Positions 8,969 through 20,406 of a DNA stretch of 64,000 bases are shown here, one piece after another (position 1 is the first letter of the stretch; every line of letters begins with the position of its first letter). A program made the position numbers and the translations under genes. Under the pieces are notes generated by a model. That model worked only from the letters and a program-made list of their open reading frames with translations, was not told the DNA's origin and made no database searches. Source of the DNA: Hyphomicrobiales bacterium (lineage in GTDB: Bacteria; Pseudomonadota; Alphaproteobacteria; Rhizobiales; Rhizobiaceae). The stretch spans positions 310,001-374,000 of the forward strand of contig JAJFHV010000013.1 in NCBI GenBank assembly GCA_021775415.1, in the 5' to 3' direction.

Positions 8969-10201
8969 TCAAGACCGCGGTACACGGGAATTGTCACCGG
9001 CAAAGCTTGAAGGTGCCGGGACAGCAATCTGACCCTTGCCCTCGCGAATTTGGTAAATCGCAAGACCACGCTGGGCGGTCCCCGAGGGGCGCAACCGGAA
9101 TATTCCATTAACACCGCGATAGCCTTGACGGTTTTCAAGCGACTGCGTGTCAAACGCCCGTGCACGGTTGTTTAGCCGCACCAACTCTGACACAAGCGTT
9201 ATCGCATCATATCCAAGCGCTGCCTGAACACCGGGCCGAACGTTGAAGTTCGTCTCGTAACGATCCGCGAAGTTGTTAAAACTGCTTACGTCCCGGCCTG
9301 GATAAAGCGCACCGGCCAAAACCGGTTCTGATGCCTTTACCGATTCCCATGCCCCGGATCCCAAAACCTGTTTGTCCTGAATGATCGTCCCGTTCCGCCG
9401 GATGCCCGTAAGAATGCTGTGGGGAACCGGGCCACCCTCGGGAATGTAAATTGTGTCTGCCCCTTCGATCAATGCAAGGGAATCGATGACAGCCTTTTCG
9501 ATACCTTCCGGTGTGCGGTCATATTTGATAATTTGGGTTGTCGCTCCAGCCGTACCGGCAACCTGTCGTAAAACATTTTCGCGGATGGAGCCCTCTGCGC
9601 TGTTTGGCAGGAAAGCAATGATCGATCGCCTGCCGAGCGAGATTGCGTATTTCAACATTCGTCGCGAATCATCTTCCGGCGTGAAGGACATAAGATAGAC
9701 CCCACGCCGGGCAATTGAAGAATCGGTGGAGAACGCCAGCATCGAAACGCCCGCAGGAACTGTAATGCCGGATGCAGCGCTGACAGTTGCAGCAAACAGC
9801 GGGCCAATGACAATTGATGAACCTTCACTGATTGCTTCGCCCGCCGCCGATTGGGCATCGGCAGGATGTCCTTTTGTATCCTTGATCACCAATTGTAGTG
9901 ACGATTGGCCGAAATCCTGCATGGCCATGGTCGCTCCATTGCGCAATTCATTTGCTACTGCGGCAGCGTTACCCGGTGCGGTTTTTGGCAGCAGGAGTGC
10001 CACCCGCACGGTTCCCTGGCCAAATACTTCGCCATTCGGATTTGGTGAAAGAGCAGTGGCGACGTTCTGCCCGACAGACGGCAGGCCACTGGGTACATTA
10101 CCGCCCGACGATTGGCATGCCGACAATCCCACAAGCAATGCTGCAGCCATAACCGACTGTAGCAGCTTCAATTTTTTCTGCCCGGGGGTCGAAATGCGCA
10201 T
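8969..10201 (-). CDS. Penicillin-binding protein activator (LpoA-like) lipoprotein
   Basis: Predicted outer-membrane lipoprotein with a periplasmic-binding-protein type I fold, related to LpoA/YraM which stimulates PBP1A in enterobacteria. I use the ATG at 10201 because it puts a clean signal peptide at the N-terminus: MRISTPGQKKLKLLQ, a hydrophobic stretch and the lipobox LSAC. The mature part has VRVALLLPKTAPGN, then IGPLFAATVSAAS and the closing GVNGIFRLRPSGTAQRGLAIY typical of leucine-binding-type folds. The length is about 410 residues. Close linkage to rsmI and yraN, as in enterobacterial yraM-yraL-yraN, supports the name. Activation of a PBP in this organism is inference. Confidence 0.82.
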   Translation of the reverse strand: MRISTPGQKKLKLLQSVMAAALLVGLSACQSSGGNVPSGLPSVGQNVATALSPNPNGEVFGQGTVRVALLLPKTAPGNAAAVANELRNGATMAMQDFGQSSLQLVIKDTKGHPADAQSAAGEAISEGSSIVIGPLFAATVSAASGITVPAGVSMLAFSTDSSIARRGVYLMSFTPEDDSRRMLKYAISLGRRSIIAFLPNSAEGSIRENVLRQVAGTAGATTQIIKYDRTPEGIEKAVIDSLALIEGADTIYIPEGGPVPHSILTGIRRNGTIIQDKQVLGSGAWESVKASEPVLAGALYPGRDVSSFNNFADRYETNFNVRPGVQAALGYDAITLVSELVRLNNRARAFDTQSLENRQGYRGVNGIFRLRPSGTAQRGLAIYQIREGKGQIAVPAPSSFAGDNSRVPRS

Positions 10202-10387
10202 TATGATCGGCCTGCTATGACAAGTTCTGGGTAGATTCCGGATTTCATTGCAATTCAATCTCGCAAAAGTCAAAGATACGTTAACATTAATGTAACGTTA
10301 ATTATTACGCATCGTAAGCTCGATTACACGAAGCGCCGCAATGTAACAACGCCTCATACCGACACTGGGCAAAATAATGAGGGAATT

Positions 10388-11023
10388 ATGACAATCATAC
10401 TGCATGGGTATCGATATAGTGTTTACAACCGCGTCGTGCGGATGGTTTTGGCTGAAAAAGGCATCGAGTACAAGCAAATGGAGGTTGATCCATTCACGGA
10501 TTTATCGCCGGATTATCTCGCCCTGCATCCATTCGGGAGAGTTCCAACGCTGGTTCACGATGAATTTTCGCTATACGAGACAAGCGCCATAATCGGTTAT
10601 CTGGATGAGGCGTTTCCGGGCCCTGACTTGCAGCCAAAAAAAGCACAGAGCCGGGCAAGAATGGCTCAAATCATCTCAGTTATTGATTCCTACGGTTACT
10701 GGCCCATGATAAGGCAAGTCTTCTCGCAGCGGGTGTTCGGCCCAAATGAGGGCTGTCCCGTTGATGAAAACGAAGTCCAGGCCGGTTTGACCCGCGCCAG
10801 TGTTGTATTGAATGCAATTGAAAATATTGCCGGGGAAGGTAAACAGCTTGTCGACAAAGGTTTGTCGCTGGCTGATATACATCTTGCTCCGATGATTGCG
10901 TATTTTGCTGCGACAGCTGAGGGTAAAGAGCTGATTTCGGGACTTCCCAAATTGGCGACCTGGTGGGAAGTCATGGCGACCCGTCCGAGCTTATTGGAAA
11001 CTGATCCTGGTCTTCCGGGGTAA
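10388..11023 (+). CDS. Glutathione S-transferase family protein
   Basis: Cytosolic GST-fold protein of 211 residues. The N-terminal thioredoxin-like domain shows ILHGYRYSVYNRVVRMVLAEKG, the cis-proline region GRVPTLVHDEF and the glutathione-contact YETSAIIGYLDE; the C-terminal helical domain has LSLADIHLAPMIAYF, matching the N-capping box region. Substrate unknown; it may conjugate or reduce an electrophile. A good ribosome binding site (GAGGGA) precedes the ATG. It stands 30 nt before the FAD oxidase and is probably cotranscribed with it. The two genes separate the LpoA-like gene from rsmI. Confidence 0.85.
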   Translation: MTIILHGYRYSVYNRVVRMVLAEKGIEYKQMEVDPFTDLSPDYLALHPFGRVPTLVHDEFSLYETSAIIGYLDEAFPGPDLQPKKAQSRARMAQIISVIDSYGYWPMIRQVFSQRVFGPNEGCPVDENEVQAGLTRASVVLNAIENIAGEGKQLVDKGLSLADIHLAPMIAYFAATAEGKELISGLPKLATWWEVMATRPSLLETDPGLPG

Positions 11024-11053
11024 AACGGCAATACTGCGTAAGGAATTCAGGCA

Positions 11054-12430
11054 ATGGCATCCGGGCGATTATTTGACGAAAGCATGTATCGCTTTGATGA
11101 GGCGCAGCCATCCTGGTGGGAGGCAAGCGCATCAGGTCCAAAACCAAAAGGCAAACCCCTTACCGGATCGCAATCTTGTGACGTCGCAATTATCGGGGGC
11201 GGCTACACGGGGATTTCTGCAGCACTTCATCTGACCCGTGACTTCAATGTTGATGTACGCGTCCTTGAGGCAGGGCATTTTGGCTGGGGCGCTTCCGGTC
11301 GCAATGGCGGATTTGCAACCATGGGCGGCACGTTTTTGAGTGCCGAGAAACAAATTGCCCGATTTGGCCTGGAAGAAACCCGACAGTATTTTCAGCACCA
11401 AAACGAAGCGGTGGAACTGGTTCGCAGTCTTGGCCAGGATGAGAAAATAAATTTTCAGCCGCAAGGAGATGCGGAGCTGGTCGTTGCAGAAAAGCAGGCC
11501 CATTTCGAGGCGATGAAGCGCACTGCCGAAATCGAACGCGATGCACTGGGGATCGATACCTTCATGATCTCCAAGGAAGAATTTGCTGAAAAATATTATG
11601 ACGCACCCCATCAACATGGTGCGATGGCACAAAGGCCAGCCTTCGGGCTTCATCCGCTTCGTTATGCGCAGGGACTTGCAGCGGCTGCAGAACGTCACGG
11701 CGCAAAGCTTCATCCAGGCAGTGAAGTTACTTCATGGAGAAAAGAAATTGGCCATCACGTGTTGGAGACTTCATCAGGAAGACTGACGGCCAAAAAGGTT
11801 ATCGTTGCGTGCAATGGTTTCATGCCCGAGCATTTGCATTCCGGCCTCAAGGGGAGAGCAATGCCGCTGCAAAGCCTGATTGTTGTTACGCGGCCACTAA
11901 CCGATGATGAGCTTGCCGCCCACAATTGGCAAACCGAGTGCACAGCGATCAACTCGAGAAACGTCTATTTCTATTATCGGATGCTGCCGGACAAGCGTTT
12001 GCTTCTCGGTGGCCGCGCCGATACCACCGGCACCCTTGCAGCAGCAAAACAAACCGCAAATGATCTGACAAATTACATTGGGCAACTATGGCCTCATTGG
12101 AAAGGAATTGAGATCGAATATTCCTGGCGCGGGTTCGTTTGTTTTACCAGCGAGTTCCATCCCTCAATTGGGCGGATGCCGGAAGATTTGTCGGTTTATT
12201 TTGGCTTTGGTTATCATGGTAATGGCGTCAACAATGCAACCTGGACCGGGCGGGAATTGGCGCGTTGGATTGTTCAGGGAAATTCTCCAGATGAGCCGCG
12301 CCCCTTGCATTTGCCACCACAGTTTCATGGCATGACTTACAAGATTCCTTTTGCTGGCCTGCGCCGTTTTTACGCAAATGTTGCCGTTGGGTGGTATCGC
12401 ATGAAGGATCGGCTGGACGGTATTCGTTGA
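11054..12430 (+). CDS. FAD-dependent amine/amino-acid oxidase (DadA/PuuB-like)
   Basis: D-amino-acid oxidase (DAO) superfamily flavoprotein, 458 residues. It shows the PuuB-like start YRFDEAQPSWWEAS and the Rossmann FAD motif DVAIIGGGYTGISAALHL near residue 40, followed by GWGASGRNGGFA; VIVACNGF and the C-terminal GFGYHGNGVNNATWTG close the flavin site. Relatives oxidise gamma-glutamylputrescine, opines or secondary amines; the substrate here is not determined. Its stop overlaps the rsmI start (TGATG), so rsmI translation is probably coupled to it, which is odd for a housekeeping rRNA methyltransferase and suggests that the pair GST-oxidase became embedded upstream of rsmI. Confidence 0.85.
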   Translation: MASGRLFDESMYRFDEAQPSWWEASASGPKPKGKPLTGSQSCDVAIIGGGYTGISAALHLTRDFNVDVRVLEAGHFGWGASGRNGGFATMGGTFLSAEKQIARFGLEETRQYFQHQNEAVELVRSLGQDEKINFQPQGDAELVVAEKQAHFEAMKRTAEIERDALGIDTFMISKEEFAEKYYDAPHQHGAMAQRPAFGLHPLRYAQGLAAAAERHGAKLHPGSEVTSWRKEIGHHVLETSSGRLTAKKVIVACNGFMPEHLHSGLKGRAMPLQSLIVVTRPLTDDELAAHNWQTECTAINSRNVYFYYRMLPDKRLLLGGRADTTGTLAAAKQTANDLTNYIGQLWPHWKGIEIEYSWRGFVCFTSEFHPSIGRMPEDLSVYFGFGYHGNGVNNATWTGRELARWIVQGNSPDEPRPLHLPPQFHGMTYKIPFAGLRRFYANVAVGWYRMKDRLDGIR

Positions 12431-13302
12431 TGGCCTCAAGTTATCGAATTCAAAATCAGGAATTCACCGCTCGCCACGTCGAGCCCGGTCTTTATATTGC
12501 TGCGACCCCGATCGGCAATCTGGGTGATGTTACCTTGCGGGTACTGGATACACTGGCTGGTTGTGATTTGATTGCCTGTGAGGATACGCGGGTAACCGCC
12601 AAGCTGCTGCGCAATTATGGCATCAAGACCAAGACCGTCTCCTATCATGAACACAATGCCAATCAGGCCGGGCCAAAACTGATCGAGGCATTGGAGGCAG
12701 GCAAATCAATTGTGCTTGTCTCGGATGCGGGTACACCGCTGGTCTCCGACCCGGGCTTCCGGCTGGCTGACGCAGCGCTGGCGAAGGGGATATCCGTCTG
12801 GCCACTTCCAGGTGCAACCGCACCGGTTTCGGCGCTTGTTGCCAGCGGCCTTCCTGCAGAAACCTGGCTGTTCGGAGGATTTCTGCCGACCAAACAGGCG
12901 GCAAGGCAAAAAAGGCTTGAGGAGCTAAAAAACGTACCCGCCACACTGATCTTTTTTGAAAGTCCGAATCGCGTCGCCAAGGCACTCGTTGATCTGGTGG
13001 CGGTGCTTGGCAAGAATCGCAATGCTGTAGTTGCCCGTGAAATGACCAAGCTGCATGAGGAATTATCCCGTGGCACGCTGGATGAACTTTCAAAGAAATT
13101 CACTGCCCGGAAAATCAAGGGCGAAATTGTTATATTGATTGGCCCACCGAATGAGGAGGCCCCGGCTCATGACATTGATAAGCTTCTTGGCGAGTTGATG
13201 GAGAGGATGCCGGTAAGCCGCGCTGCTGCGGAGGCTGCCGAGCTTACAGGCCTGCCGCGACGCGATCTTTACACAAAGGCGCTGGCGATCCGTGAGCGAT
13301 GA
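12430..13302 (+). CDS. rsmI: 16S rRNA (cytidine-1402-2'-O)-methyltransferase RsmI
   Basis: Methylates the 2'-hydroxyl of C1402 in the decoding centre using S-adenosylmethionine. The frame stays open upstream to 12391, but the ATG at 12430 overlaps the preceding stop and gives a normal 290-residue protein. Tetrapyrrole-methylase-fold motifs: LYIAATPIGNLGDVTLRVL, CEDTRVTAKLL, VSDAGTPLVSDPGF and PLPGATAPVSALVASGLP, ending with GEIVILIGPP. yraN follows with an 11-nt overlap. Confidence 0.96.
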   Translation: MASSYRIQNQEFTARHVEPGLYIAATPIGNLGDVTLRVLDTLAGCDLIACEDTRVTAKLLRNYGIKTKTVSYHEHNANQAGPKLIEALEAGKSIVLVSDAGTPLVSDPGFRLADAALAKGISVWPLPGATAPVSALVASGLPAETWLFGGFLPTKQAARQKRLEELKNVPATLIFFESPNRVAKALVDLVAVLGKNRNAVVAREMTKLHEELSRGTLDELSKKFTARKIKGEIVILIGPPNEEAPAHDIDKLLGELMERMPVSRAAAEAAELTGLPRRDLYTKALAIRER

Positions 13303-13654
13303 AGCAAAAAAACGCCAACGGGCTCACGCCCGGGGCCATTGGTCGGAATGGCTGGCAGCGATCTGTCTGACCTGCAAGGGCTACCGGGTCGTTGCGATGC
13401 GCTATCGCACCAAGCTGGGCGAAATTGATATCATAGCCCGCAAGGGTGACTTGGCGGTTATGGTTGAAGTGAAAGCGCGACGTGATGTAATGGCCGCACT
13501 CAATGCAGTAACCCACACGGCGCAAAGACGCATTCAAAATGCTTCCGATATCTGGCTCTCAAAACAACGCGATGCGGCAAAACTATCCACCCGATTTGAC
13601 ATTATCGCGGTGCGACCCTGGCACTGGCCAACGCATTTCAAGGATGCGTTTTGA
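13292..13654 (+). CDS. yraN: UPF0102/YraN family endonuclease-like protein
   Basis: Conserved 120-residue protein with a restriction-endonuclease-like fold and no firmly assigned function. Start is GTG at 13292, inside the end of rsmI. Motifs: GHWSEWLAAICLTCKGYRV, RTKLGEIDIIARKGD and VEVKAR, in which E, D and the ExK pair form the predicted PD-(D/E)xK active site. Linkage rsmI-yraN-gshB is typical of Alphaproteobacteria. Confidence 0.9.
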   Translation: MSDEAKKRQRAHARGHWSEWLAAICLTCKGYRVVAMRYRTKLGEIDIIARKGDLAVMVEVKARRDVMAALNAVTHTAQRRIQNASDIWLSKQRDAAKLSTRFDIIAVRPWHWPTHFKDAF

Positions 13655-13715
13655 CAAAAAACGCTTTAAAGCTGCATTCTCGAACCTGTTTTTGATTGAT
13701 ACGGAGTAACGGCAT

Positions 13716-14654
13716 ATGGGCCTCAAGGTTGGCATTCAAATGGATCATGTGGCGGGACTCCACATTGGAGGCGATTCAACCTTTGCCCTGGGGCTGGAGG
13801 CGCAAGCGCGCGGTCACACTCTTTTCCACTATGAGCCCAACCGTCTGCAGCTTCGCGGTAATACGCTAAGTGCTGCAATCGAAGAAATGAGATTGCAGGA
13901 CAAGGAGGGTGACCATTTCACCCTGGGTGAAAAAAAGGACACGGATCTTGCAACGCTGGATGTCGTCCTGCTGCGGCAGGATCCACCCTTCGACATGGCC
14001 TACATCACCTCGACGCATCTCCTGGAGCGAATTCACCCAAAGACACTGGTGGTGAATGATCCGGTATCGGTGCGCAATGCACCGGAAAAGATACTGGTAA
14101 CGGAATTTCCCGATCTAATGCCGGAAACGCTGATCACCCGCGACTTTGATGCCATCCTGAAGTTTCGCGAAGAAATCGGCGATATCATCATCAAGCCGCT
14201 TTACGGCAATGGCGGTGCCGGGGTTTTCCACGTGCCGGGCCACGACATGAACCTTTCCTCTTTGCTGGAAATGTTTGATGGCCTGTATCGCGAGCCGTTT
14301 ATCGCCCAGCGCTATCTGGCTGATGTTCGTGGCGGCGACAAACGCATCATCCTGGTTGACGGTGAGCCGGTTGGTGCAATCAACCGTGTACCAGCCGAAG
14401 GGGATGCGCGTTCTAATATGCATGTTGGCGGGCGGGCGGAGCATTCTGAACTCACAAAACGTGAAAAAGAGATATGTGATCGCATCGCACCGGTGCTCAA
14501 GGAACAGGGGTTTATTTTTGTCGGCATTGATGTGATCGGCGACTACATGACTGAAATCAATGTCACGTCACCAACGGGCATTCGCGAAGTCAAAAATTTT
14601 TCCGGCACCGATATCGCAGCGCTGATCTGGGACGCGATCGAGAAGCGGCTGTAG
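13716..14654 (+). CDS. gshB: Glutathione synthetase
   Basis: ATP-grasp ligase joining gamma-glutamylcysteine and glycine to make glutathione. It has 312 residues, the normal length for the bacterial enzyme. Motifs: [12 protein letters not shown] at the start, [26 protein letters not shown], the ATP-grasp core [35 protein letters not shown], and the metal-binding C-terminus [17 protein letters not shown] ribosome binding site precedes the ATG. A GST gene lies 3 kb upstream, so glutathione production and use are close together here. Confidence 0.97.
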   Translation: MGLKVGIQMDHVAGLHIGGDSTFALGLEAQARGHTLFHYEPNRLQLRGNTLSAAIEEMRLQDKEGDHFTLGEKKDTDLATLDVVLLRQDPPFDMAYITSTHLLERIHPKTLVVNDPVSVRNAPEKILVTEFPDLMPETLITRDFDAILKFREEIGDIIIKPLYGNGGAGVFHVPGHDMNLSSLLEMFDGLYREPFIAQRYLADVRGGDKRIILVDGEPVGAINRVPAEGDARSNMHVGGRAEHSELTKREKEICDRIAPVLKEQGFIFVGIDVIGDYMTEINVTSPTGIREVKNFSGTDIAALIWDAIEKRL

Positions 14655-14706
14655 AGGTAGTACAAAGGGACGAAACAAAGGGGTATTCAAAGGAGATCAA
14701 CCATTG

Positions 14707-15171
14707 ATGAAAATGCTCACTGAATTTTTGATGACCAGCCTGATTTGCGGCTGGATTACACCTGCCATTGCCGCAGACGACAAATCCCAGGTTCCACCGG
14801 TAGAAACCTATCAGGCCATGCTCGGTGCCAACAAGGAACCGGGATGGGTGCAGTTTCGCAACTATGACGACAAGCAACTGGTTTATTTTACCGCGCTTCA
14901 AACCCTGCATTGCCGGTTGAGTGAAATACGATACTCGATCAATTCAAAGGATCTTGATCAGCGTTTCGATCTGGTAAAATGCAATCCGCAGCAGCCATTT
15001 AATCTGCCGCCAGATTCCGGCGCAGAAGACATCTTGATCTCGCTTGGTTTGGGCAGCGCCTCAACGGTTGCAGTTCAGGTGGTCTGGGAAGACGGCAGTG
15101 AGAGCGAAATCGCAGTCTATGAGCCCTGCAAGGATGTTGGCGATCAGACCTGCGCCTGGCCACTGGAATAA
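14707..15171 (+). CDS. Secreted protein of unknown function
   Basis: A 154-residue protein with a probable Sec signal peptide (MKMLTEFLMTSLICGW..., cleavage probably after AIA near residue 23). The mature part is about 130 residues, acidic, with four cysteines (HCRLS, KCNPQ, EPCKD, TCAWP) that could form two disulfides in the periplasm. I do not recognise the family by name. A strong AAGGAG ribosome binding site lies upstream; a TTG at 14704 immediately before the ATG has even better spacing, so the start may be one codon earlier. It follows gshB by about 50 nt and is probably cotranscribed. Confidence 0.7.
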   Translation: MKMLTEFLMTSLICGWITPAIAADDKSQVPPVETYQAMLGANKEPGWVQFRNYDDKQLVYFTALQTLHCRLSEIRYSINSKDLDQRFDLVKCNPQQPFNLPPDSGAEDILISLGLGSASTVAVQVVWEDGSESEIAVYEPCKDVGDQTCAWPLE

Positions 15172-15186
15172 GCAGTTAGCCTTTCA

Positions 15187-15204
15187 GAATAGACAAGTCT
15201 GTTC
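15187..15204. terminator. Small hairpin between convergent genes
   Basis: GAATAGAC and GTCTGTTC form an 8-bp stem (one G-T pair) around an AA loop, located between the ends of the secreted-protein gene and the DUF6356 gene and touching the latter's stop codon. It could end transcription from either side, but there is no clear T tract, so the assignment is weak. Confidence 0.3.
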
Positions 15205-15409
15205 AGTTGCCACGATTGTGCGTGCGCTGATACAGTTCTGCGATGATGTTGCTTGCGGTTTTCTCAAAAAAACAGGGTAAAATTGCATGGATCAACGCGG
15301 CCAAGGTCGCTGCACCAAGCTTCATCGCAAACCAGCTGGCAAACGCCATGTGCTCAAAATAGCCCTCATCAACTGATTGCGGATGGCTCAAAAACATCTT
15401 CTTGATCAT
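15203..15409 (-). CDS. DUF6356 family small protein
   Basis: A 68-residue protein that matches my recollection of DUF6356, a small alphaproteobacterial family without known function. Conserved features are the N-terminal FLSHPQSVDEGYFEHM, a central hydrophobic helix MKLGAATLAALIHAILPCFF that is probably membrane-associated, and the C-terminal KTASNIIAELYQR. It is divergent from the Lrp/AsnC gene; the shared upstream region holds a strong palindrome at 15499-15517, so it may be under the same control. Confidence 0.75.
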   Translation of the reverse strand: MIKKMFLSHPQSVDEGYFEHMAFASWFAMKLGAATLAALIHAILPCFFEKTASNIIAELYQRTHNRGN

Positions 15410-15498
15410 GATTTTTTCCCGGCTGCGTGATTTGCAGGTGAATTATCGCGCGAAAAACAAAAGAAGTGCTCCCAAAATGCACATAGTTATGCTAATTA

Positions 15499-15517
15499 CA
15501 TGGGATATTATCCCATG
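15499..15517. promoter_or_regulatory. Operator-like palindrome upstream of the Lrp/AsnC gene
   Basis: CATGGGATA-T-TATCCCATG: two perfect 9-bp arms around a single base, ending 11 nt before the regulator's ATG and lying between two divergent genes. Lrp/AsnC regulators commonly bind palindromes near their own promoters, so this is a good candidate autoregulatory site. Binding is inferred; the palindrome itself is directly seen. Confidence 0.55.
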
Positions 15518-15528
15518 AAAGTAGAATA

Positions 15529-15996
15529 ATGACATTAGATGACATCGACAGGCGCTTGCTGGCGGCCTTGCAGCAGGATGCAAGCGAGAGCTTGGAAAAA
15601 CTCGGTGAGCGGATAGGCGTCTCTCGCAATGCCTGCTGGAATCGGGTTCGCAAGTTGGAGGAGGCGGGCATTCTAAAAGCCCGCGTTGCTTTGGTGGAAC
15701 CTGCAGAAGTAAACCTCGGTCTTAGCGTTTTCATCTCGGTTCGAACCAATGAGCATGACCCGGAATGGTCAGAAATATTTGCCCGGGAAACCAGCGCAAT
15801 TCCGGAAATTCAGGGAGTCTATCGCACCTCTGGTGATCTCGATTACCTGATCAGGGCACGTGTGCCGGATGTGGCGGCGTATGACACACTTTACCAGCGA
15901 TTGATCCGCAAAATACGGCTTGCTGATGTGTCCGCCAGCTTCGTTATTCAGGAAATCAAGGAGACGACCGTTCTGCCGCTCAACTATGCAGAATGA
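15529..15996 (+). CDS. Lrp/AsnC family transcriptional regulator
   Basis: Amino-acid-responsive DNA-binding protein, 155 residues. The N-terminal helix-turn-helix is seen in DDIDRRLLAALQQDA, LEKLGERIGVSRNACWNRVRKLEEAGIL; the C-terminal RAM/AsnC ligand-binding domain has VFISVRT, EIQGVYRTSGDLDYLIRARVPD and a closing VIQEIKETTVLPL. The ribosome binding site is weak. The target genes are unknown; the palindrome just upstream suggests autoregulation and possibly joint control of the divergent DUF6356 gene. Confidence 0.93.
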   Translation: MTLDDIDRRLLAALQQDASESLEKLGERIGVSRNACWNRVRKLEEAGILKARVALVEPAEVNLGLSVFISVRTNEHDPEWSEIFARETSAIPEIQGVYRTSGDLDYLIRARVPDVAAYDTLYQRLIRKIRLADVSASFVIQEIKETTVLPLNYAE

Positions 15997-16117
15997 GTAC
16001 CAGACAAGGTCTTGAATTTATAAGTGCGTCGAACCCGAAAATTCTGCCCATCCGGTTTGGATTCGGGGCAGAAAGACCCTATATTAAGCTGGCAATGATG
16101 GCCGATTCGTAAGCTAG

Positions 16118-18619
<2,502 letters not shown>

Positions 18620-18668
18620 CCGCACTCCTGAAAATAATTTTTACTGGATTAAATTTTCTTACGTTCCG

Positions 18669-18694
18669 ATAAATGGCTGTTATCAGCCATTTAT
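18669..18694 (+). terminator. Hairpin downstream of gyrB
   Basis: A perfect 11-bp stem (ATAAATGGCTG / CAGCCATTTAT) with a TTAT loop begins 50 nt after the gyrB stop. The following sequence is only moderately T-rich, so it may be a weak intrinsic terminator or an mRNA-stabilising 3' hairpin. Confidence 0.6.
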
Positions 18695-18831
18695 TATGCA
18701 ATCATAGCGTGATTTCGGTACAAATGTTCTCTTTTCTGGTTAGTTACATACAATTTTAACGTTCCTTTTTCCAAACGCTTGATTTCGGCTTGGTATTTTG
18801 GGTTGTTAGCCCCAATTTACACGAGCCACAA

Positions 18832-20406
18832 ATGTCCGATTTGCAACACAAACAGCACCACCGAATTGTACTGTTCACAGTTGCAATCTCCGTATTTGCG
18901 GGGTTTTATCTATTGCAGTTGTTCACCCGACTGCTTGCTGGGGATTCGGTCGGGATGTTTGACCAATCGGTGGTTACCAGTGTCAGTCTGTCGATTATGG
19001 CGGTTGCGGTATTGTTCGTCATGCTGCAATCCGGCTCAGATTTAAAAAAAGCGCGCAAACTGGCCTATGTGGATGAACTCACCCTGTTGGCAAATCGGCG
19101 AAGTTTCAATGATTCGCTTGAACACAAACTCATCCGTTGTGCCAAACACGATTTGTCGCTGGGACTGATCTTCTTTGACCTCGACCGGCTTAAAACAATC
19201 AATGACTGTCATGGTCACGAAGTAGGCGACGCGGTTATCCAGGAATTCGGAAGCCGTATCAGCTCGGTGGTGCGCGGAAATGATTTGGTGGCACGTCTGT
19301 CCGGCGATGAGTTTGCTGCCATCATTTCAGATGCAAATTGCGAAAGCGATATTGCCCAGGTTTCGCATCGCGTTCTGGATATCATGAAAGAGCCAATTGC
19401 CTACAAGGGGCGTAATTACTACGCCGGTGTTTCAATGGGGGCGGTCATCATCCGTAGTGGTAGTGAAAACGCTGCGGAAGCAATGCGGATGGCAGATTTG
19501 GCACTGTTAAGTTCAAAGGATCAGGGTCGCGGCCGCTTGCAAATATTTGATCCGCAAATGGCAAAAAAGGTTGAAGACCATGGATTGATGGAAGCGAAAT
19601 TGCGTGAGGCAATCGCCACCAATGCGTTTCGACTGCGCTATTTGCCGGCAGTAAGCCAGGAGCAATCGAAAATCGTCTGTGTCGAGGCACTGTTGCGCTG
19701 GCACCATCCACAAGATGGTGAAATATCACCTGCGGTGTTCATTCCACTGGCGGAAGAAATCGGTCTGATTGACCGGCTGGGTGAATTTGCATTGCGCAAG
19801 GCATGTAGCGATATTGCGCCGCTTGAGGGCATCCGTCTGGCGGTTAATATTTCCCCGTTGCAATTCCTCCAGCAAGGGTTTGTCGATCTTGTGAAATCCG
19901 TTCTGGATGAAACCGGCTTTGATGCGCAAAGGCTGGAGCTGGAGATCGCCGAACGGATATTGATGTCCAATGCCGACCAGACCAAAGCTGTGTTGAAGCG
20001 GTTACGTGAAATAGGTGTTCGTGTAGCACTGGATAATTTTGGCACCGGTTACTCCTCAATGACCCATTTGCAAGATTTCTCGCTTGACCGGATCAAGATT
20101 GACCGCTCGTTTACTGGTCAGATCAGCGACAATAAGGTGAGTGAAAGCCTGGTTGGGCAAATGATTGACCTTGGCAACATGCTAGGCCTCAAGGTGACAG
20201 TTGAGGGTGTGGAAACCGAGGCGCAATTAAACCTGCTGAGCGACAGCGCGTGTAGCGAGTTCCAGGGTTTCCTGTTTTCAAAACCACTAACGGCCAGCGA
20301 ACTTGTGAGCACCCATATGGTCAATGACATCAAGCAAATTCCGGGCAACTCACCGGTCGAACCGGTTGATGAAGACCCGAATGAATGGGACCGTCTTGCT
20401 GGGTGA
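18832..20406 (+). CDS. Membrane GGDEF-EAL cyclic-di-GMP protein
   Basis: Two N-terminal membrane helices (roughly residues 10-35 and 48-70), then a GGDEF and an EAL domain; 524 residues from the ATG at 18832, preferred over an upstream TTG at 18790. The GGDEF core is SGDEF at about residue 157 with an RxxD inhibitory site (RGND) five residues before it, so diguanylate cyclase activity is plausible. The EAL domain has EALLRW (E285), NIS, KIDRSF, EGVE and QGF, but ELEIAE replaces the usual LEITE and DNFGTG at 401-402 replaces DDFGTG, a metal-binding Asp in active phosphodiesterases. Hydrolytic activity is therefore uncertain. There is no sensor domain beyond the membrane helices. Confidence 0.9.
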   Translation: MSDLQHKQHHRIVLFTVAISVFAGFYLLQLFTRLLAGDSVGMFDQSVVTSVSLSIMAVAVLFVMLQSGSDLKKARKLAYVDELTLLANRRSFNDSLEHKLIRCAKHDLSLGLIFFDLDRLKTINDCHGHEVGDAVIQEFGSRISSVVRGNDLVARLSGDEFAAIISDANCESDIAQVSHRVLDIMKEPIAYKGRNYYAGVSMGAVIIRSGSENAAEAMRMADLALLSSKDQGRGRLQIFDPQMAKKVEDHGLMEAKLREAIATNAFRLRYLPAVSQEQSKIVCVEALLRWHHPQDGEISPAVFIPLAEEIGLIDRLGEFALRKACSDIAPLEGIRLAVNISPLQFLQQGFVDLVKSVLDETGFDAQRLELEIAERILMSNADQTKAVLKRLREIGVRVALDNFGTGYSSMTHLQDFSLDRIKIDRSFTGQISDNKVSESLVGQMIDLGNMLGLKVTVEGVETEAQLNLLSDSACSEFQGFLFSKPLTASELVSTHMVNDIKQIPGNSPVEPVDEDPNEWDRLAG

